From positions 9,892 through 73,891 of the forward strand of contig NZ_CAKZTI010000048.1 of the NCBI RefSeq assembly GCF_937921625.1: a DNA stretch of 64,000 nucleotides, in the 5' to 3' direction. Every line of letters begins with the position of its first letter. Position 1 is the stretch's first letter. The translations under genes and the position numbers were made by a program. The notes under the pieces are model-generated. The model had not been told where the DNA came from. It saw nothing but the letters and a program-made list of their open reading frames with translations, and ran no database searches. Positions 8,658 through 17,634 of this stretch are shown piece after piece. Origin of the DNA: an uncultured Campylobacter sp. (GTDB lineage Bacteria; Campylobacterota; Campylobacteria; Campylobacterales; Campylobacteraceae).

Positions 8658-9389
8658 CTACTGTAGCACCTTTTTTAGCGCCAGCGCAAATAGCACGACG
8701 TAGAGGACGAGCAGCCATTTTTTCTGCGTTTCGCGCTTTGCACGGCGAGCCTGAGAGGTGCCGAAATACACGCCCAAAAGCCCGCCCACGGCTAGCAGCG
8801 CGCCGCGTTCGTAATCTACGTGGCCGTTGTACGAAAGGCTCAAAAGCGCGCTGAATGAGCCGAAAACGATGAAAAATAGCCCCATGCAGACCGCTCTTTT
8901 GATATCGACGCCCAAAAATCCGACCAATACGGGCGTCAGAAATACCGCGCCACCCACGCCCATGCTAAGCGCGATCGCGCCGATAGCAAAGCCGATGAAA
9001 AATAGCACCGCCCCGTGGGGATTTGCATTGCCGCCGCTTGCTACATTCGTGCTAAAGAGTTTAAGAAATGAGATCGCAAGCGTCAGCAGAAGACCGATCT
9101 CAAGCACGATTTCTGGCGAGTATTTTACGATGAAGCCCGATATGCTCGCGCCGCACAGCCCTCCGAGCCCCACCGCGATACCGCTATCTAGGCGGAGTCT
9201 GCCCGCGCGGTAGTTCAGATATGAGCCGAAAAGCGAGACGATGAACATCTGCATCACCGAGATGCCCGCGGCGGTCTTGACGTCGTATCCCAGAGCCATC
9301 ATCACGGGCATTACAACCGTACCGCCGCCGATACCGAAAAAGCCCGATATGAAGCCCACGACGACGCCGACAAAGGGGAGTTCTAACAT
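8658..9389 (-). CDS. TauE/SafE family permease
   Basis: A 243-residue integral membrane protein with about eight hydrophobic segments. The first half begins VGFISGFFGIGGGTVVMPVM, the glycine-rich signature of the TauE/SafE (DUF81) family, and the second half repeats it as IGAIALSMGVGGAVFLTPVL, as expected for the two-repeat fold. Members export or import sulphite, sulphonates or related organic anions across the inner membrane; the substrate cannot be read from sequence. It stands alone, with a long gene-free spacer upstream. Confidence 0.85.
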   Translation of the reverse strand: MLELPFVGVVVGFISGFFGIGGGTVVMPVMMALGYDVKTAAGISVMQMFIVSLFGSYLNYRAGRLRLDSGIAVGLGGLCGASISGFIVKYSPEIVLEIGLLLTLAISFLKLFSTNVASGGNANPHGAVLFFIGFAIGAIALSMGVGGAVFLTPVLVGFLGVDIKRAVCMGLFFIVFGSFSALLSLSYNGHVDYERGALLAVGGLLGVYFGTSQARRAKRETQKKWLLVLYVVLFALALKKVLQ

Positions 9390-10210
9390 TTATAATCCTT
9401 GAAATTTGAAGCAAAGTTTATAGCTTTAAAATTTAAAGCTTGCTAAATTTGCGGAATTTTGGATTTAGGAGCGGGGATTTGCGGGATTTCGGTTTGAAAT
9501 TTTATCTGGAATTGACTTGGCTTGAAAGTTTACAAGCGAGATTTTAGCTCGAAATTTCAAGCGCGGGATTTGCAAAATTTTAAAATTTACGGGATTTTAA
9601 GGTGTGGAATTTCGGCTTGAAATTTTATGCAAATTAGCCCGCCTGCGTTTGTTCGTATTACGGCTTGGTAGCGGATTTTAAAATTCTGCGCCCAGACTGC
9701 GGCGGTTTAGCGTAAATTTTAGATAAAATTTTACGTTTATATCGCGGTCGTCGTATCTTTGCTGCGATTAAATTTCGACAGGATTCTATCGCGGCGAAAT
9801 TTCATACGGCAAAATTCCGCACGGTAAAATTTCAGTCAAAATTCTACGGAAAAATTTATGCGCTCCGTATTCTAAAAATCGCCGCAAAATCGGTGTAAAG
9901 TCACGACAAGATCGCCGTAAAATTTTATGCGGAGCGCACGGAAACGCAAAGAGCACGAATTTTTTGTAAAATTTACGACGAAATTTCGCCGCCAAAAGCT
10001 CGTTCAAAACCCGCCAAAAGAGTTTCAAAGATCAAAAAGCCGCCGCAAAATCCTCACGCCGAAATTCCGCCCGCAAATTTCTCCCGGTAAAATCGCTTTG
10101 GATGGGGTGGGATTTGAACTTGCGACAAATTTTCCAGGCCAAATTTTACGCGAAAATCTGCATTAAACCTGCAAAATTTATCGTAAATTTCCCCGAGCGG
10201 TTTTCGCGCC
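9390..10210. other. 820-base gene-free spacer saturated with AAATTT words
   Basis: No ORF here has family character. The strand is dense in AAATTT: six copies occur in the 180 bases 9421-9600 alone. At 9793-9837 three near-identical 15-base units occur head to tail. The spacer looks like accumulated short repeats and not a decayed gene. Confidence 0.6.
9793..9837. repeat. three 15-bp degenerate tandem units
   Basis: Units at 9793-9807, 9808-9822 and 9823-9837 share the form GGYRAAATTYCRNNC (first unit GGCGAAATTTCATAC). A further diverged copy may follow. A 15-base period is a multiple of three, so such repeats could sit in a gene without breaking its frame. Confidence 0.6.
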
Positions 10211-10942
10211 TTATGAAATTTCCAACACGATCTCCTTTTTTAGCCCGATCTGTTTGATCTCGAGCACGGAAGCGCCGCCCAAGCGCAGCGCGAGCACTTC
10301 CGCCTCGCTGCAGGCGCGGGCAAGGGCTATTTCGCGCAGCACCTTGCCGCGCCAAGCCTTGGCATAGTGGCTCAGCACCTTGCCGTCTTTAATGAAACTA
10401 AAACTCAGATATTCGTGCTTCATCTCATAAAATTTTTCGTAAAATCCCGCGCGCAGATCCACGACGCACTCATCTGCCAGATACCGACCCAGCGCGGCGG
10501 AGAAGCTATCGCGATAAAATTTTACCGCGTCTATGCCGCCGAATCTCTCGCCCTGCTTGAGTTTGTAGTTCGGCAACGCGTCGCCGCCCAGCACGGGGCC
10601 GAAAAGGTTTGAAAAAATTATCGTGTTTCGCTCCGCAAACTCCTGCGCGCCGGGGCTTAGCGAAGCGTAGCCTAGGGCGCGATACGCGGTGCCGGTGTAG
10701 CGCAAAAGCGCCTTCGCGCAGCCTTTTTCAAAGATATTTTCGCGCAGAGCCGCATCCCATTTTTTCAGCCCGAAAAGCTTGCAAAGCTCCGCCTCGCTTG
10801 CTTTATCCACGAAATCCGCGTAGGCGCGTAGCATCTGCAGGCGCTTTTCGTAAAGATCCGCAAAGATGAAATTTTGCTCGCAAATGCGCGTGCTGCCGCT
10901 TTGCTCGCTTTTCATCTCGCTTGGGGAAAATAAAATCTTCAT
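10211..10942 (-). CDS. yaaA: YaaA-family peroxide stress protein
   Basis: A 243-residue protein of the YaaA/UPF0246 family. It starts with the family's MKILFSPSE, has YTGTAYRALGY, a central NLFGPVLGGDALPNYKLK and a C-terminal MKHEYLSFSFIKDGKV. E. coli YaaA lowers free intracellular iron during peroxide stress and binds DNA; a role in oxidative stress is inferred for this cytoplasmic protein. Length is typical. It is divergent from trpE, sharing a 128-base spacer that carries the trpE promoter. Confidence 0.88.
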   Translation of the reverse strand: MKILFSPSEMKSEQSGSTRICEQNFIFADLYEKRLQMLRAYADFVDKASEAELCKLFGLKKWDAALRENIFEKGCAKALLRYTGTAYRALGYASLSPGAQEFAERNTIIFSNLFGPVLGGDALPNYKLKQGERFGGIDAVKFYRDSFSAALGRYLADECVVDLRAGFYEKFYEMKHEYLSFSFIKDGKVLSHYAKAWRGKVLREIALARACSEAEVLALRLGGASVLEIKQIGLKKEIVLEIS

Positions 10943-11039
10943 ACGCTCTCCTTAAATTTTTGCTCATTTTACTAAAATTTTGCTTGCATTCAAGCCCGCT
11001 CTAGCTCGCGCCGCCCGCTCAAATTTAAGCTAAGCAGCG

Positions 11040-11045
11040 TATAAT
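11040..11045 (+). promoter_or_regulatory. -10 promoter element of trpE
   Basis: TATAAT 25 bases ahead of the trpE ATG at 11071. A start near 11052 leaves a leader of only about 20 bases, too short for a trp attenuator or a leader peptide, so control by transcription attenuation is unlikely at this promoter. Confidence 0.55.
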
Positions 11046-11070
11046 GGCGCTAAAAATTCCAAGGACGAAA

Positions 11071-12756
11071 ATGCTTTTAGAAGAGCCGCTGTTTTACTAC
11101 CGCGAAATTTTAAAGATGCATCCGCAAAGCTACCTCGCAGAGGACGACAGGCAGGTCATCATCGGCATCGATTGCGATTATTTCGACGGATTTAAGATGA
11201 GTTTTGAGGCTTTGAGGCTTAAATTTGATGAGATAAAGGGTGCAAAAGCGGGCGCGAGCGAGTTTAAAAACGCAAGCTTTGCGGGACTTTTCGGCGTTTT
11301 GGGCTACGACATCGTGCGCGTGTTTGAAAATATCGGCGCGCCGAAGCAAGCGTTGTATGACTTCCCACCGTTTTTTTACGCCGACGCCGCAAACTACCTG
11401 CACTACGATAAAATTAGCAAAATTTACGATTTTTACGGCAAAGATGCCCAAATTTACGAAAGCCTGCGCGGGCTTAGTCCGCAGGCTTCGCAGCAGGCCG
11501 TCGCCGAAGCAGAAGGTGCGCCGCAAAGTGCCGCAAAAGCGGACGCCGCGATAAAAGGCGGCTCGAAATCGCAAGGCGCGTCTGAGCCGGAGCCTAAGAA
11601 AAAAGAGCTTAAATTTAAAATTTTAACCGATCTGGATGCCGAGGAGTCGCATTTTAGCGCGATGGTCGAGGCCGCAAAAGAAAAGATAAAAAGCGGCGAC
11701 GTATTTCAGGTCGTGCTGGGCGAAATTTTAGAAGTCGGCACGAATCTGGGCAGCCTGGAGTTTTACGAGCGACTCAAAAAGAACAATACGAGTCCCTATA
11801 TGTTTCACTTCCCGACGCCGTACGGCTGCGTCGCGGGCTCCAGTCCCGAGCTGATCATGGAGATCAAAAAGGACGAAATTTTCGTCGCTCCCATCGCGGG
11901 CACACGCAGCAGAGGCGCGAATGCCGAAGCGGACGCGGCGCTCGAGCGCGAGCTTTTAAGCGACGAAAAGGAGCTTGCGGAGCATCGGATGCTGATCGAT
12001 CTAGCTCGCAACGACATCGGCAAATTCGCCGCGCCCGCCTCGGTGCGGGTGCAAAACGCGATGCGCGTCGTGCGCTACGAAAGCGTGATGCACATCGTAA
12101 GCGAGGTTTACGGCAGTAAGCCGCGCGGGGTAAGCGCGTTTGAGGTGCTTGGCACTATCTTTCCTGCGGGCACGCTAAGCGGTAGCCCGAAGATTCGCGC
12201 GATGCAGATCATAAACGAGCTGGAGCGCTACGAGCGCGGCATTTACGGCGGCGGAATCGGATTTTGGCGCTTTAACGGCGACGTGATGCAAGCAATCTTG
12301 ATTCGCTCGGCGATCTTTGTAAATCGCGGCGCGCAAAATTTCTGCTCGAACGAGGATTTTAAACGGAATTCCAACTTAAATTTAAACGCTGCTTGCGGCG
12401 GGATAAATTCCCAAGCGACAGAGTTTTGCGATTTCGCAGCGCAAAAGGGCGGCGGCGAGGCGCAAAATTTACCGGCTCGTGCAAGCAAACGCGACGCGAC
12501 GTTAAATTTAAAAGCTCGCGCAGGCGGCGGAGCGCTAAATTTAGAAAGCAAGCCGAGCTTTAGCCGCGCAATGCGGTTTGAAGCTGCCAAATTTAGCGCG
12601 GAGAATTTCGGCTGCGAAGGGCTAAACAATCTTGTATTTATCGGAGCGGGCGCAGGTATCGTTTACGACAGCTCGCCAAAGAGCGAATACGCAGAGATCT
12701 GCAAAAAGCGCAAAAGCCCGCTCAAGGCGATCGAGGAGCTATGCGAGGAAGCTTAG
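11071..12756 (+). CDS. trpE: anthranilate synthase component I with a large internal insertion
   Basis: Converts chorismate and ammonia to anthranilate, first step of tryptophan synthesis, with the TrpG domain encoded next. Start at 11071 is set by AAGGACGAAA just upstream. Chorismate-binding motifs are intact: PIAGTRSRG (about 274-282), LIDLARNDIG (308-317), GTLSGSPK (367-374), GIGFWRFNGD and GAGAGIVYDSSP (about 525). Between RSAIFVN and NLVFIGAGAG, which adjoin in normal TrpE, about 100 extra residues are inserted (roughly 419-519, bases 12325-12628); they are Asn/Ala/Gly-rich with recurring LNLN and LNLK. A second extra stretch (about 135-178) lengthens the linker between the two domains. 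The protein is 561 residues against about 420-520 in relatives. Confidence 0.92.
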   Translation: MLLEEPLFYYREILKMHPQSYLAEDDRQVIIGIDCDYFDGFKMSFEALRLKFDEIKGAKAGASEFKNASFAGLFGVLGYDIVRVFENIGAPKQALYDFPPFFYADAANYLHYDKISKIYDFYGKDAQIYESLRGLSPQASQQAVAEAEGAPQSAAKADAAIKGGSKSQGASEPEPKKKELKFKILTDLDAEESHFSAMVEAAKEKIKSGDVFQVVLGEILEVGTNLGSLEFYERLKKNNTSPYMFHFPTPYGCVAGSSPELIMEIKKDEIFVAPIAGTRSRGANAEADAALERELLSDEKELAEHRMLIDLARNDIGKFAAPASVRVQNAMRVVRYESVMHIVSEVYGSKPRGVSAFEVLGTIFPAGTLSGSPKIRAMQIINELERYERGIYGGGIGFWRFNGDVMQAILIRSAIFVNRGAQNFCSNEDFKRNSNLNLNAACGGINSQATEFCDFAAQKGGGEAQNLPARASKRDATLNLKARAGGGALNLESKPSFSRAMRFEAAKFSAENFGCEGLNNLVFIGAGAGIVYDSSPKSEYAEICKKRKSPLKAIEELCEEA

Positions 12757-13068
12757 ACCCTTTAAATTTAGCTAGCCTGACGCGCCGCTTTTCGGTGCGA
12801 GTTTGATTTCGCTAAATTTAATAGCGGTTTCGACGCTAGGACGTTAAATTTAACGGCTAGCTTCATTCGGCGCCGCAAAGCCGAGATACATATCGGCTGC
12901 AAAGCCGTGCAACGTCGCGATGCGGTAATGTCGCAGCCGTAGGCGGAATTTTAAATTTAGCACGCAAGAGGCGCTAAAACGGCGCTAAATTTACCCGCCG
13001 CAAAGCGGTCAAATTTAAACTATTTAAAATTTGAAAGAGGCGTAAACGCCCTAAAAAAGGATAAAATT
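12757..13068. other. trpE-trpGD spacer with AAATTT palindromes
   Basis: About 310 bases without a supportable gene inside an otherwise tight operon. It has a 14-base perfect palindrome CGTTAAATTTAACG (12842-12855), an AGCCGA/TCGGCT hairpin (12879-12898) and many TAAATTT words. No clear promoter for trpGD was found. Confidence 0.5.
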
Positions 13069-14682
13069 TTGATTTTAATGATAGATAATTACGACAGCTT
13101 CGTTTTTAATATTTATCAATACATTTTGGAGCTAAGCGACGAGGAGGTGCGCTACTTCCGCAACGACGAGATAACGCTGCAGCAGGTGCGCGAGCTTGCC
13201 CCGTCGCACATAATCCTAAGCCCCGGGCCAAATCACCCAAAAGATAGCGGCGTTTGCTTAGAGATTTTGCGCGCGGATTTGGACGTGCCGATTTTGGGCG
13301 TGTGCCTTGGGCATCAGGCGATCGGATACGCGGCTGGTGCGGAGATAAAGCAGCTGGAGGTGCCGCTTCACGGCAAGAGCTCGTCGATCGAAATTTACGC
13401 AGATGGCGTGCTTTTTAGCGGGCTGCCGCGTAAATTTGAAGTGATGCGCTACCACTCGCTTTATGTGGACGAAGCTACGCTGCCGCGCGAGTTTGAAATT
13501 TTAGCAAAGAGCGAAAATGACGGTGTAATCATGGCGATGAAGCACCGAAGCAAGCCTGTTTTCGGCATTCAGTTTCATCCCGAGAGCTTTTTTACTCAAT
13601 ACGGCAAAAAGATCATTGAAAATTTCATCAATTATGGCAAAAAGATAATTTTAAAGGAGAAACTCGTGGTAAATTTCGCCCCGTTTATGTTGAAGCTACA
13701 AAAGGGCTTCCCGCTAGACAGCGACGATTATGCGGTCATTTGTAAGGCGCTTTACGAGCAGGATTACGACATTGTGCAGCTTGCGGGACTGCTCGTGCTG
13801 ATCAGCGAAAAGTCGCTCTACCCAAGCAGCCTTACGGCGCTCGTGCGCAGTATCTTAAAATACTCGATCACCTACGATGATCCAAGCCCGATGTTTGACA
13901 TCGTAGGCACGGGCGGCGATAGGCTAAAGACGATCAATATCTCCACGACCGTGGCGTTTATCGCGGCAAGCTTCGGCGTGCGCGTCGCCAAGCACGGCAA
14001 CCGCGCGATCACTAGCAGATCGGGCAGCTCCGATGCGCTGGACGCTCTGGGCGTGCCGCTACTTAGCGATCTGGCGCAGATTAGGGCGCTGCTAGATCGC
14101 ACGGGGCTAGCGTTTTTTCATGCGCCGTTTTTTCACAAGATCACTGCCGAGGTCAAAGAGGTGCGCAACCGCCTAAAAATTGGCACCGTCTTTAATATAA
14201 TGGGACCGCTTCTAAATCCGAATTTAAGCCTAAGCAATCAGATCGTGGGTAATTATCTGGAGGAAGTAAACGGACTCATCGCCGAAACGCTGATGATTTT
14301 GGGGCGCAAGCACGCTCTGGTGGTGCACGGCATGGACGGCATGGACGAGATCAGCCTGTGCGATGAGACGTTAATCCACGAGGTCAAGGACGGCAAAATT
14401 TTAGAATACCGCGTAAATCCCGAGCAGTTCGGCTTCGCTAGGGCGTTTCACAGCGATATCGAAGGCGGCGACGGCGAAGCTAATGCCAAGATTTTAAAGC
14501 AAATTTTAAAAGGCGAGCTTAGCGGGCCAAAATTTGACATCGTCGTGCTAAACGCGATGTTTGCGCTATACTGCGCCGATGTCGTGTCAAGCCCTGCGGA
14601 GGCTAAGCCGCTCATTTTAGAGGCGATCAGATCGGGCAAAACGTGGGAATTTTACGAAAACTACGTGAGGGCGAGAGCTTAG
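13069..14682 (+). CDS. trpGD: bifunctional anthranilate synthase glutaminase / anthranilate phosphoribosyltransferase
   Basis: A fusion of two tryptophan enzymes, 537 residues. Residues 1-190 form a class I glutamine amidotransferase supplying ammonia to TrpE: IDNYDSF start, oxyanion SPGP, nucleophile C79 in GVCLGHQ, and H170/E172 in FHPES. Residues about 200-537 are TrpD, which joins anthranilate to PRPP: GTGGD at 280-284, KHGNR at 308-312. The start is a TTG at 13069 with AAAAAGGA seven bases upstream, which gives the expected MILMIDNYDS; the ATG three codons later is badly spaced. It ends TAG directly against the ATG of the next gene. Confidence 0.95.
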   Translation: MILMIDNYDSFVFNIYQYILELSDEEVRYFRNDEITLQQVRELAPSHIILSPGPNHPKDSGVCLEILRADLDVPILGVCLGHQAIGYAAGAEIKQLEVPLHGKSSSIEIYADGVLFSGLPRKFEVMRYHSLYVDEATLPREFEILAKSENDGVIMAMKHRSKPVFGIQFHPESFFTQYGKKIIENFINYGKKIILKEKLVVNFAPFMLKLQKGFPLDSDDYAVICKALYEQDYDIVQLAGLLVLISEKSLYPSSLTALVRSILKYSITYDDPSPMFDIVGTGGDRLKTINISTTVAFIAASFGVRVAKHGNRAITSRSGSSDALDALGVPLLSDLAQIRALLDRTGLAFFHAPFFHKITAEVKEVRNRLKIGTVFNIMGPLLNPNLSLSNQIVGNYLEEVNGLIAETLMILGRKHALVVHGMDGMDEISLCDETLIHEVKDGKILEYRVNPEQFGFARAFHSDIEGGDGEANAKILKQILKGELSGPKFDIVVLNAMFALYCADVVSSPAEAKPLILEAIRSGKTWEFYENYVRARA

Positions 14683-15804
14683 ATGACTAGCGGCGAAAAG
14701 AGGGAGTTTTTAAGCGAGCAGCTCATCAGCTATCTGGGCAACAAGCGCTCGCTGCTAGCGCCGATAGGGCGGGCGATCTGCGAGATTAAGACGGAGCTTG
14801 GGCAGGGTAAAATCAGCTTCGCGGACGTCTTTAGCGGCAGCGGCATCGTCGCGCGCCTGGCCAAAGCGCACTCAAATCTCGTGATCGCAAACGATCTGGA
14901 GGGCTACTCGCGCGCGATAAACTCCTGCTATCTTTCAAATTTCAGCGAGGAGCTGTGGCGAGATTTGAGCGAGCTGCATGCTGAAATTTTAAGAAATTTT
15001 ACGCCGAAGGAGAGCTTTTTTAGCGAGCTGTACGCGCCGAAGAACGATGAGAATATCAAGGCGGGCGAGCGCGCTTTTTACACGCGCCGAAACGCCCTGA
15101 TTTTGGGCGGGCTTTGCGAGCAGATCGGTAAAATCCCACAAAAATTTCGCGATTTTTTCACCGCGCCGCTGCTTAGCGAGGCGAGCATCCACTCAAACAC
15201 GGGCGGCGTTTTTAAGGGCTTTTACAAGGATAAAGCGGGCGTGGGCAAGTTCGGCGGTAGCGGCGAAAACGCGCTAGCTCGCATAATGGGCGAAATTTCC
15301 CTACGCCTGCCCGTGCTTTCAAATTTCGCCTGCGAAAGCGCGGTCTTTCAAGAGGACGCCGCGCGCTTTGCACAGAGTGCGCGCGAGCGCTTTTCGCAGC
15401 TTGACGTGGCGTATTTCGATCCGCCCTACAATCAGCACCCCTACGGCTCGAACTATTTCATGCTAAATTTGATCACGGATTTTATAAATGAGGGCAAGCG
15501 CCCAAATGCTGTGGGGCTTAGCAGGGTCTCGGGGATCCCTGCAGGCTGGAACCGCTCGGCGTATAATAAAAAATCAAGCGCTGCGGAGGAATTTTTCGCG
15601 CTGCTGGCGGAATTTCCGGCGAAATTTTTAATAATCTCTTTTAATTCCGAGGGCTTTATCTCGAAGGCGGAATTTTTAAAAAACCTCGCACACATAGGCT
15701 CTGTGCGCACGATAGAGATCCGCTATCCGACCTACCGCGCGAGCAGAAATTTAAGCGCGCGCGAGCTTTACGTGACTGAATTTTTATATGTCGTACAGAA
15801 GTAA
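14683..15804 (+). CDS. D12-class DNA adenine N6-methyltransferase embedded in the trp operon
   Basis: A 373-residue methyltransferase. It opens with LISYLGNKRSLLAPI, typical of the D12/Dam-like group, followed by the SAM-binding motif I FADVFSGSGIVARL (46-59), an acidic residue after the next strand (NDLE, D71), and the catalytic DPPYN (246-250) in VAYFDPPYNQHPYGSNYF. The order and spacing fit N6-adenine methylation of DNA. No restriction endonuclease is next to it. Its ATG touches the trpD stop and its end overlaps the trpF start by 17 bases, so it is translated as part of the trp operon. Recognition sequence cannot be read from the protein. Confidence 0.85.
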   Translation: MTSGEKREFLSEQLISYLGNKRSLLAPIGRAICEIKTELGQGKISFADVFSGSGIVARLAKAHSNLVIANDLEGYSRAINSCYLSNFSEELWRDLSELHAEILRNFTPKESFFSELYAPKNDENIKAGERAFYTRRNALILGGLCEQIGKIPQKFRDFFTAPLLSEASIHSNTGGVFKGFYKDKAGVGKFGGSGENALARIMGEISLRLPVLSNFACESAVFQEDAARFAQSARERFSQLDVAYFDPPYNQHPYGSNYFMLNLITDFINEGKRPNAVGLSRVSGIPAGWNRSAYNKKSSAAEEFFALLAEFPAKFLIISFNSEGFISKAEFLKNLAHIGSVRTIEIRYPTYRASRNLSARELYVTEFLYVVQK

Positions 15805-17572
15805 GATCAAAATTTGTGGCATCAAAAGCGCCGCCGAAGCTCGCGCGGTGCTGGCGTGCAGCTCGGCTTTATGTGTAAATTTAGAGCGCGCGGACGGCGC
15901 CAAAAATTTACCGCAATCGGGTAGCGAGAGCTCGATAAAAAATTCTAATTTTTGCGGCGAAAATTCTGAGCGAAATTTTAATTCGGACGCCGAGAATGCT
16001 ACGCGAAATTTCAATTCTGACGGCCAAAATTTCGCGCAAAATTTTAATCAGGACGGCGAGAATTTTACCTGCCGTGCGCAAAATCATGCAAATTTTACGT
16101 CTGAGCAAAATTCCGATTACGATAAAAATTTCAGTAGCGATTTGCGAAGCCAGGGCGACGGCTCAGGCGCGCGCGTGGAATTTTTAGGCGTGATCTTCGT
16201 GTCAAGCTCCAAGCGCCACGTTAGCGTAGAAACAGCGCGCGAGATCGCACGCATCGCGCATAAAAACGGCGCAAAGTGCGTCGGGGTCTTTGCTTTGAGC
16301 TGCGAAAAACACGGCGTCGCCGCGTGCGAATGTAAAAATTTTAGCAGCAAAACTCGCGGCGAAGAAATTTGTGAAGATAAAATTTACGCGGGCACGAGCG
16401 GCGGCTTAAAATTTTACGAAAACGAGTGCGACGATTTGAGCGTAAATTTAAACACAAACTGCGCAGAGCCTGCTTCGATAAAAGATCTAAATTCTGAAAT
16501 TTTTGGCGCGGAAGCTTTAAACGAGGGGCAAATTTTAAAAATTTGTGAGATTTGTGAGCTAGACTGCGCTCAAATTTATGGACGCATAAGCGCGGATTTC
16601 AAAGCGCGGCTTAACGCAGCAGGCACCGAGGCATGGCAGGTGCTAAGCGTCGGCGCTGAGATGCCGCTGCTTGAGGGTTTGAGCTGCGATCGGATATTAT
16701 TTGACGCCAAAGGGGCGAACTTGGGCGGCAACGGCGTGAGCTTCGACTGGGATCTGCTGCGACGCGCAGGGCTTGGCTGCGAAGGACAATACGGCACGGC
16801 GAGCAGTGAAAAATACTGCGCAAGTAGCGCAACTCAAAACATAGGCGGCACAAAATACGACCCGGCTAGCGGGCGCTGCGATACGCAGAATAACTCAGTA
16901 AGTGGCGAAAAAAAATGCTATGTAACGGGCACCGCTCAAAGCTCAGACGGCGCAAGGAGCCATCTTAAACACAGCGCGATCTGTAGCGGATATAGCGAGG
17001 GGAATTTAAAGCGCGATAAAAACGGCAGCTGCGGCAATTATTGCACGGAGCATAGCGAAAACGGAAATTTGAAGCTCAAGAGGGTAAGCGACGTGTGCTG
17101 TGCCTCTAATAGCAATGAAGCGAGCGAGCGAGCACATGATATTGTTCGATCGGGCAATACAAAACAAGAAACGAACGCCGATCGTCGCGCCGAAAAAAAT
17201 GACGATGAGTGCAAATTTAGTGCGTGTGCTACCGCTCGGCTGAGTGGTGTAAGACCCACAAGCGAAGGCGTCAATAATCAAGGTGTAAACGACTATGAGG
17301 CGAGCGCACCAAATATTACGAATGACGGCGGTGAGGTGGGCAAGTCGGGTGCCGCAAAGGATGATAGTGCGGATAAGTGTAGCACTGCTTCCAAGGGCGG
17401 CGCGATCTCTTTTATTCTTGCAGGCGGTATCGGTGCGCAAAATATCCTTGAAGCGCTCGCGCTGCGCCCATACGCTATCGATCTAAACAGCCGCGTGGAG
17501 GATGCGCGAGGCATCAAAGATCCACAAAAGATAAGCGAAATTTTGCAAATTTTAAAAAATGCGCAAGGCTGA
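15788..17572 (+). CDS. trpF: phosphoribosylanthranilate isomerase with three large insertions
   Basis: Isomerises phosphoribosyl anthranilate in tryptophan synthesis. TrpF is normally about 200-210 residues; this one is 594. All normal blocks are present in order: KICGIKSAAEA with catalytic C10, FLGVIFVSSSKRHVS (132-146), GAKCVGVFA, KICEICELDCAQIYGR (251-266), RILFDAKG with catalytic D306, GGNGVSFDW, LAGGIGAQNI (544-553) and IDLNSRVED...GIKD. Between them lie insertions at about 37-129, 172-246 and 329-538, adding about 378 polar, Asn/Ser/Gly-rich residues; removing them leaves about 216. The frame stays open through all of them. Insertion 1 holds 33-bp tandem repeats. Activity is plausible if insertions sit in surface loops of the barrel, but that is inference. 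Confidence 0.88.
   Translation: MSYRSKIKICGIKSAAEARAVLACSSALCVNLERADGAKNLPQSGSESSIKNSNFCGENSERNFNSDAENATRNFNSDGQNFAQNFNQDGENFTCRAQNHANFTSEQNSDYDKNFSSDLRSQGDGSGARVEFLGVIFVSSSKRHVSVETAREIARIAHKNGAKCVGVFALSCEKHGVAACECKNFSSKTRGEEICEDKIYAGTSGGLKFYENECDDLSVNLNTNCAEPASIKDLNSEIFGAEALNEGQILKICEICELDCAQIYGRISADFKARLNAAGTEAWQVLSVGAEMPLLEGLSCDRILFDAKGANLGGNGVSFDWDLLRRAGLGCEGQYGTASSEKYCASSATQNIGGTKYDPASGRCDTQNNSVSGEKKCYVTGTAQSSDGARSHLKHSAICSGYSEGNLKRDKNGSCGNYCTEHSENGNLKLKRVSDVCCASNSNEASERAHDIVRSGNTKQETNADRRAEKNDDECKFSACATARLSGVRPTSEGVNNQGVNDYEASAPNITNDGGEVGKSGAAKDDSADKCSTASKGGAISFILAGGIGAQNILEALALRPYAIDLNSRVEDARGIKDPQKISEILQILKNAQG
15956..16054 (+). repeat. three 33-bp tandem units inside trpF
   Basis: Units at 15956-15988, 15989-16021 and 16022-16054 encode GENSERNFNSD, AENATRNFNSD and GQNFAQNFNQD (trpF residues 57-89). 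Each contains AAATTT or AAAATTT. A partial fourth unit (GENFT) follows. The 33-base period keeps the reading frame. Confidence 0.85.
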
Positions 17573-17634
17573 TCTCCGTGTGCAAACTCGCGCGATAGTT
17601 ATATCTAAATCAAGCGTGTATAAGGAGGAACCAA

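Noticed and set aside
9786..10166. Overlapping frames on both strands in the long spacer
   Set aside because: Composition is set by AAATTT repeats (RRK and KF runs); no start signal or family pattern.
11046..11070. trp attenuator ahead of trpE
   Set aside because: The likely leader is only about 20 bases.
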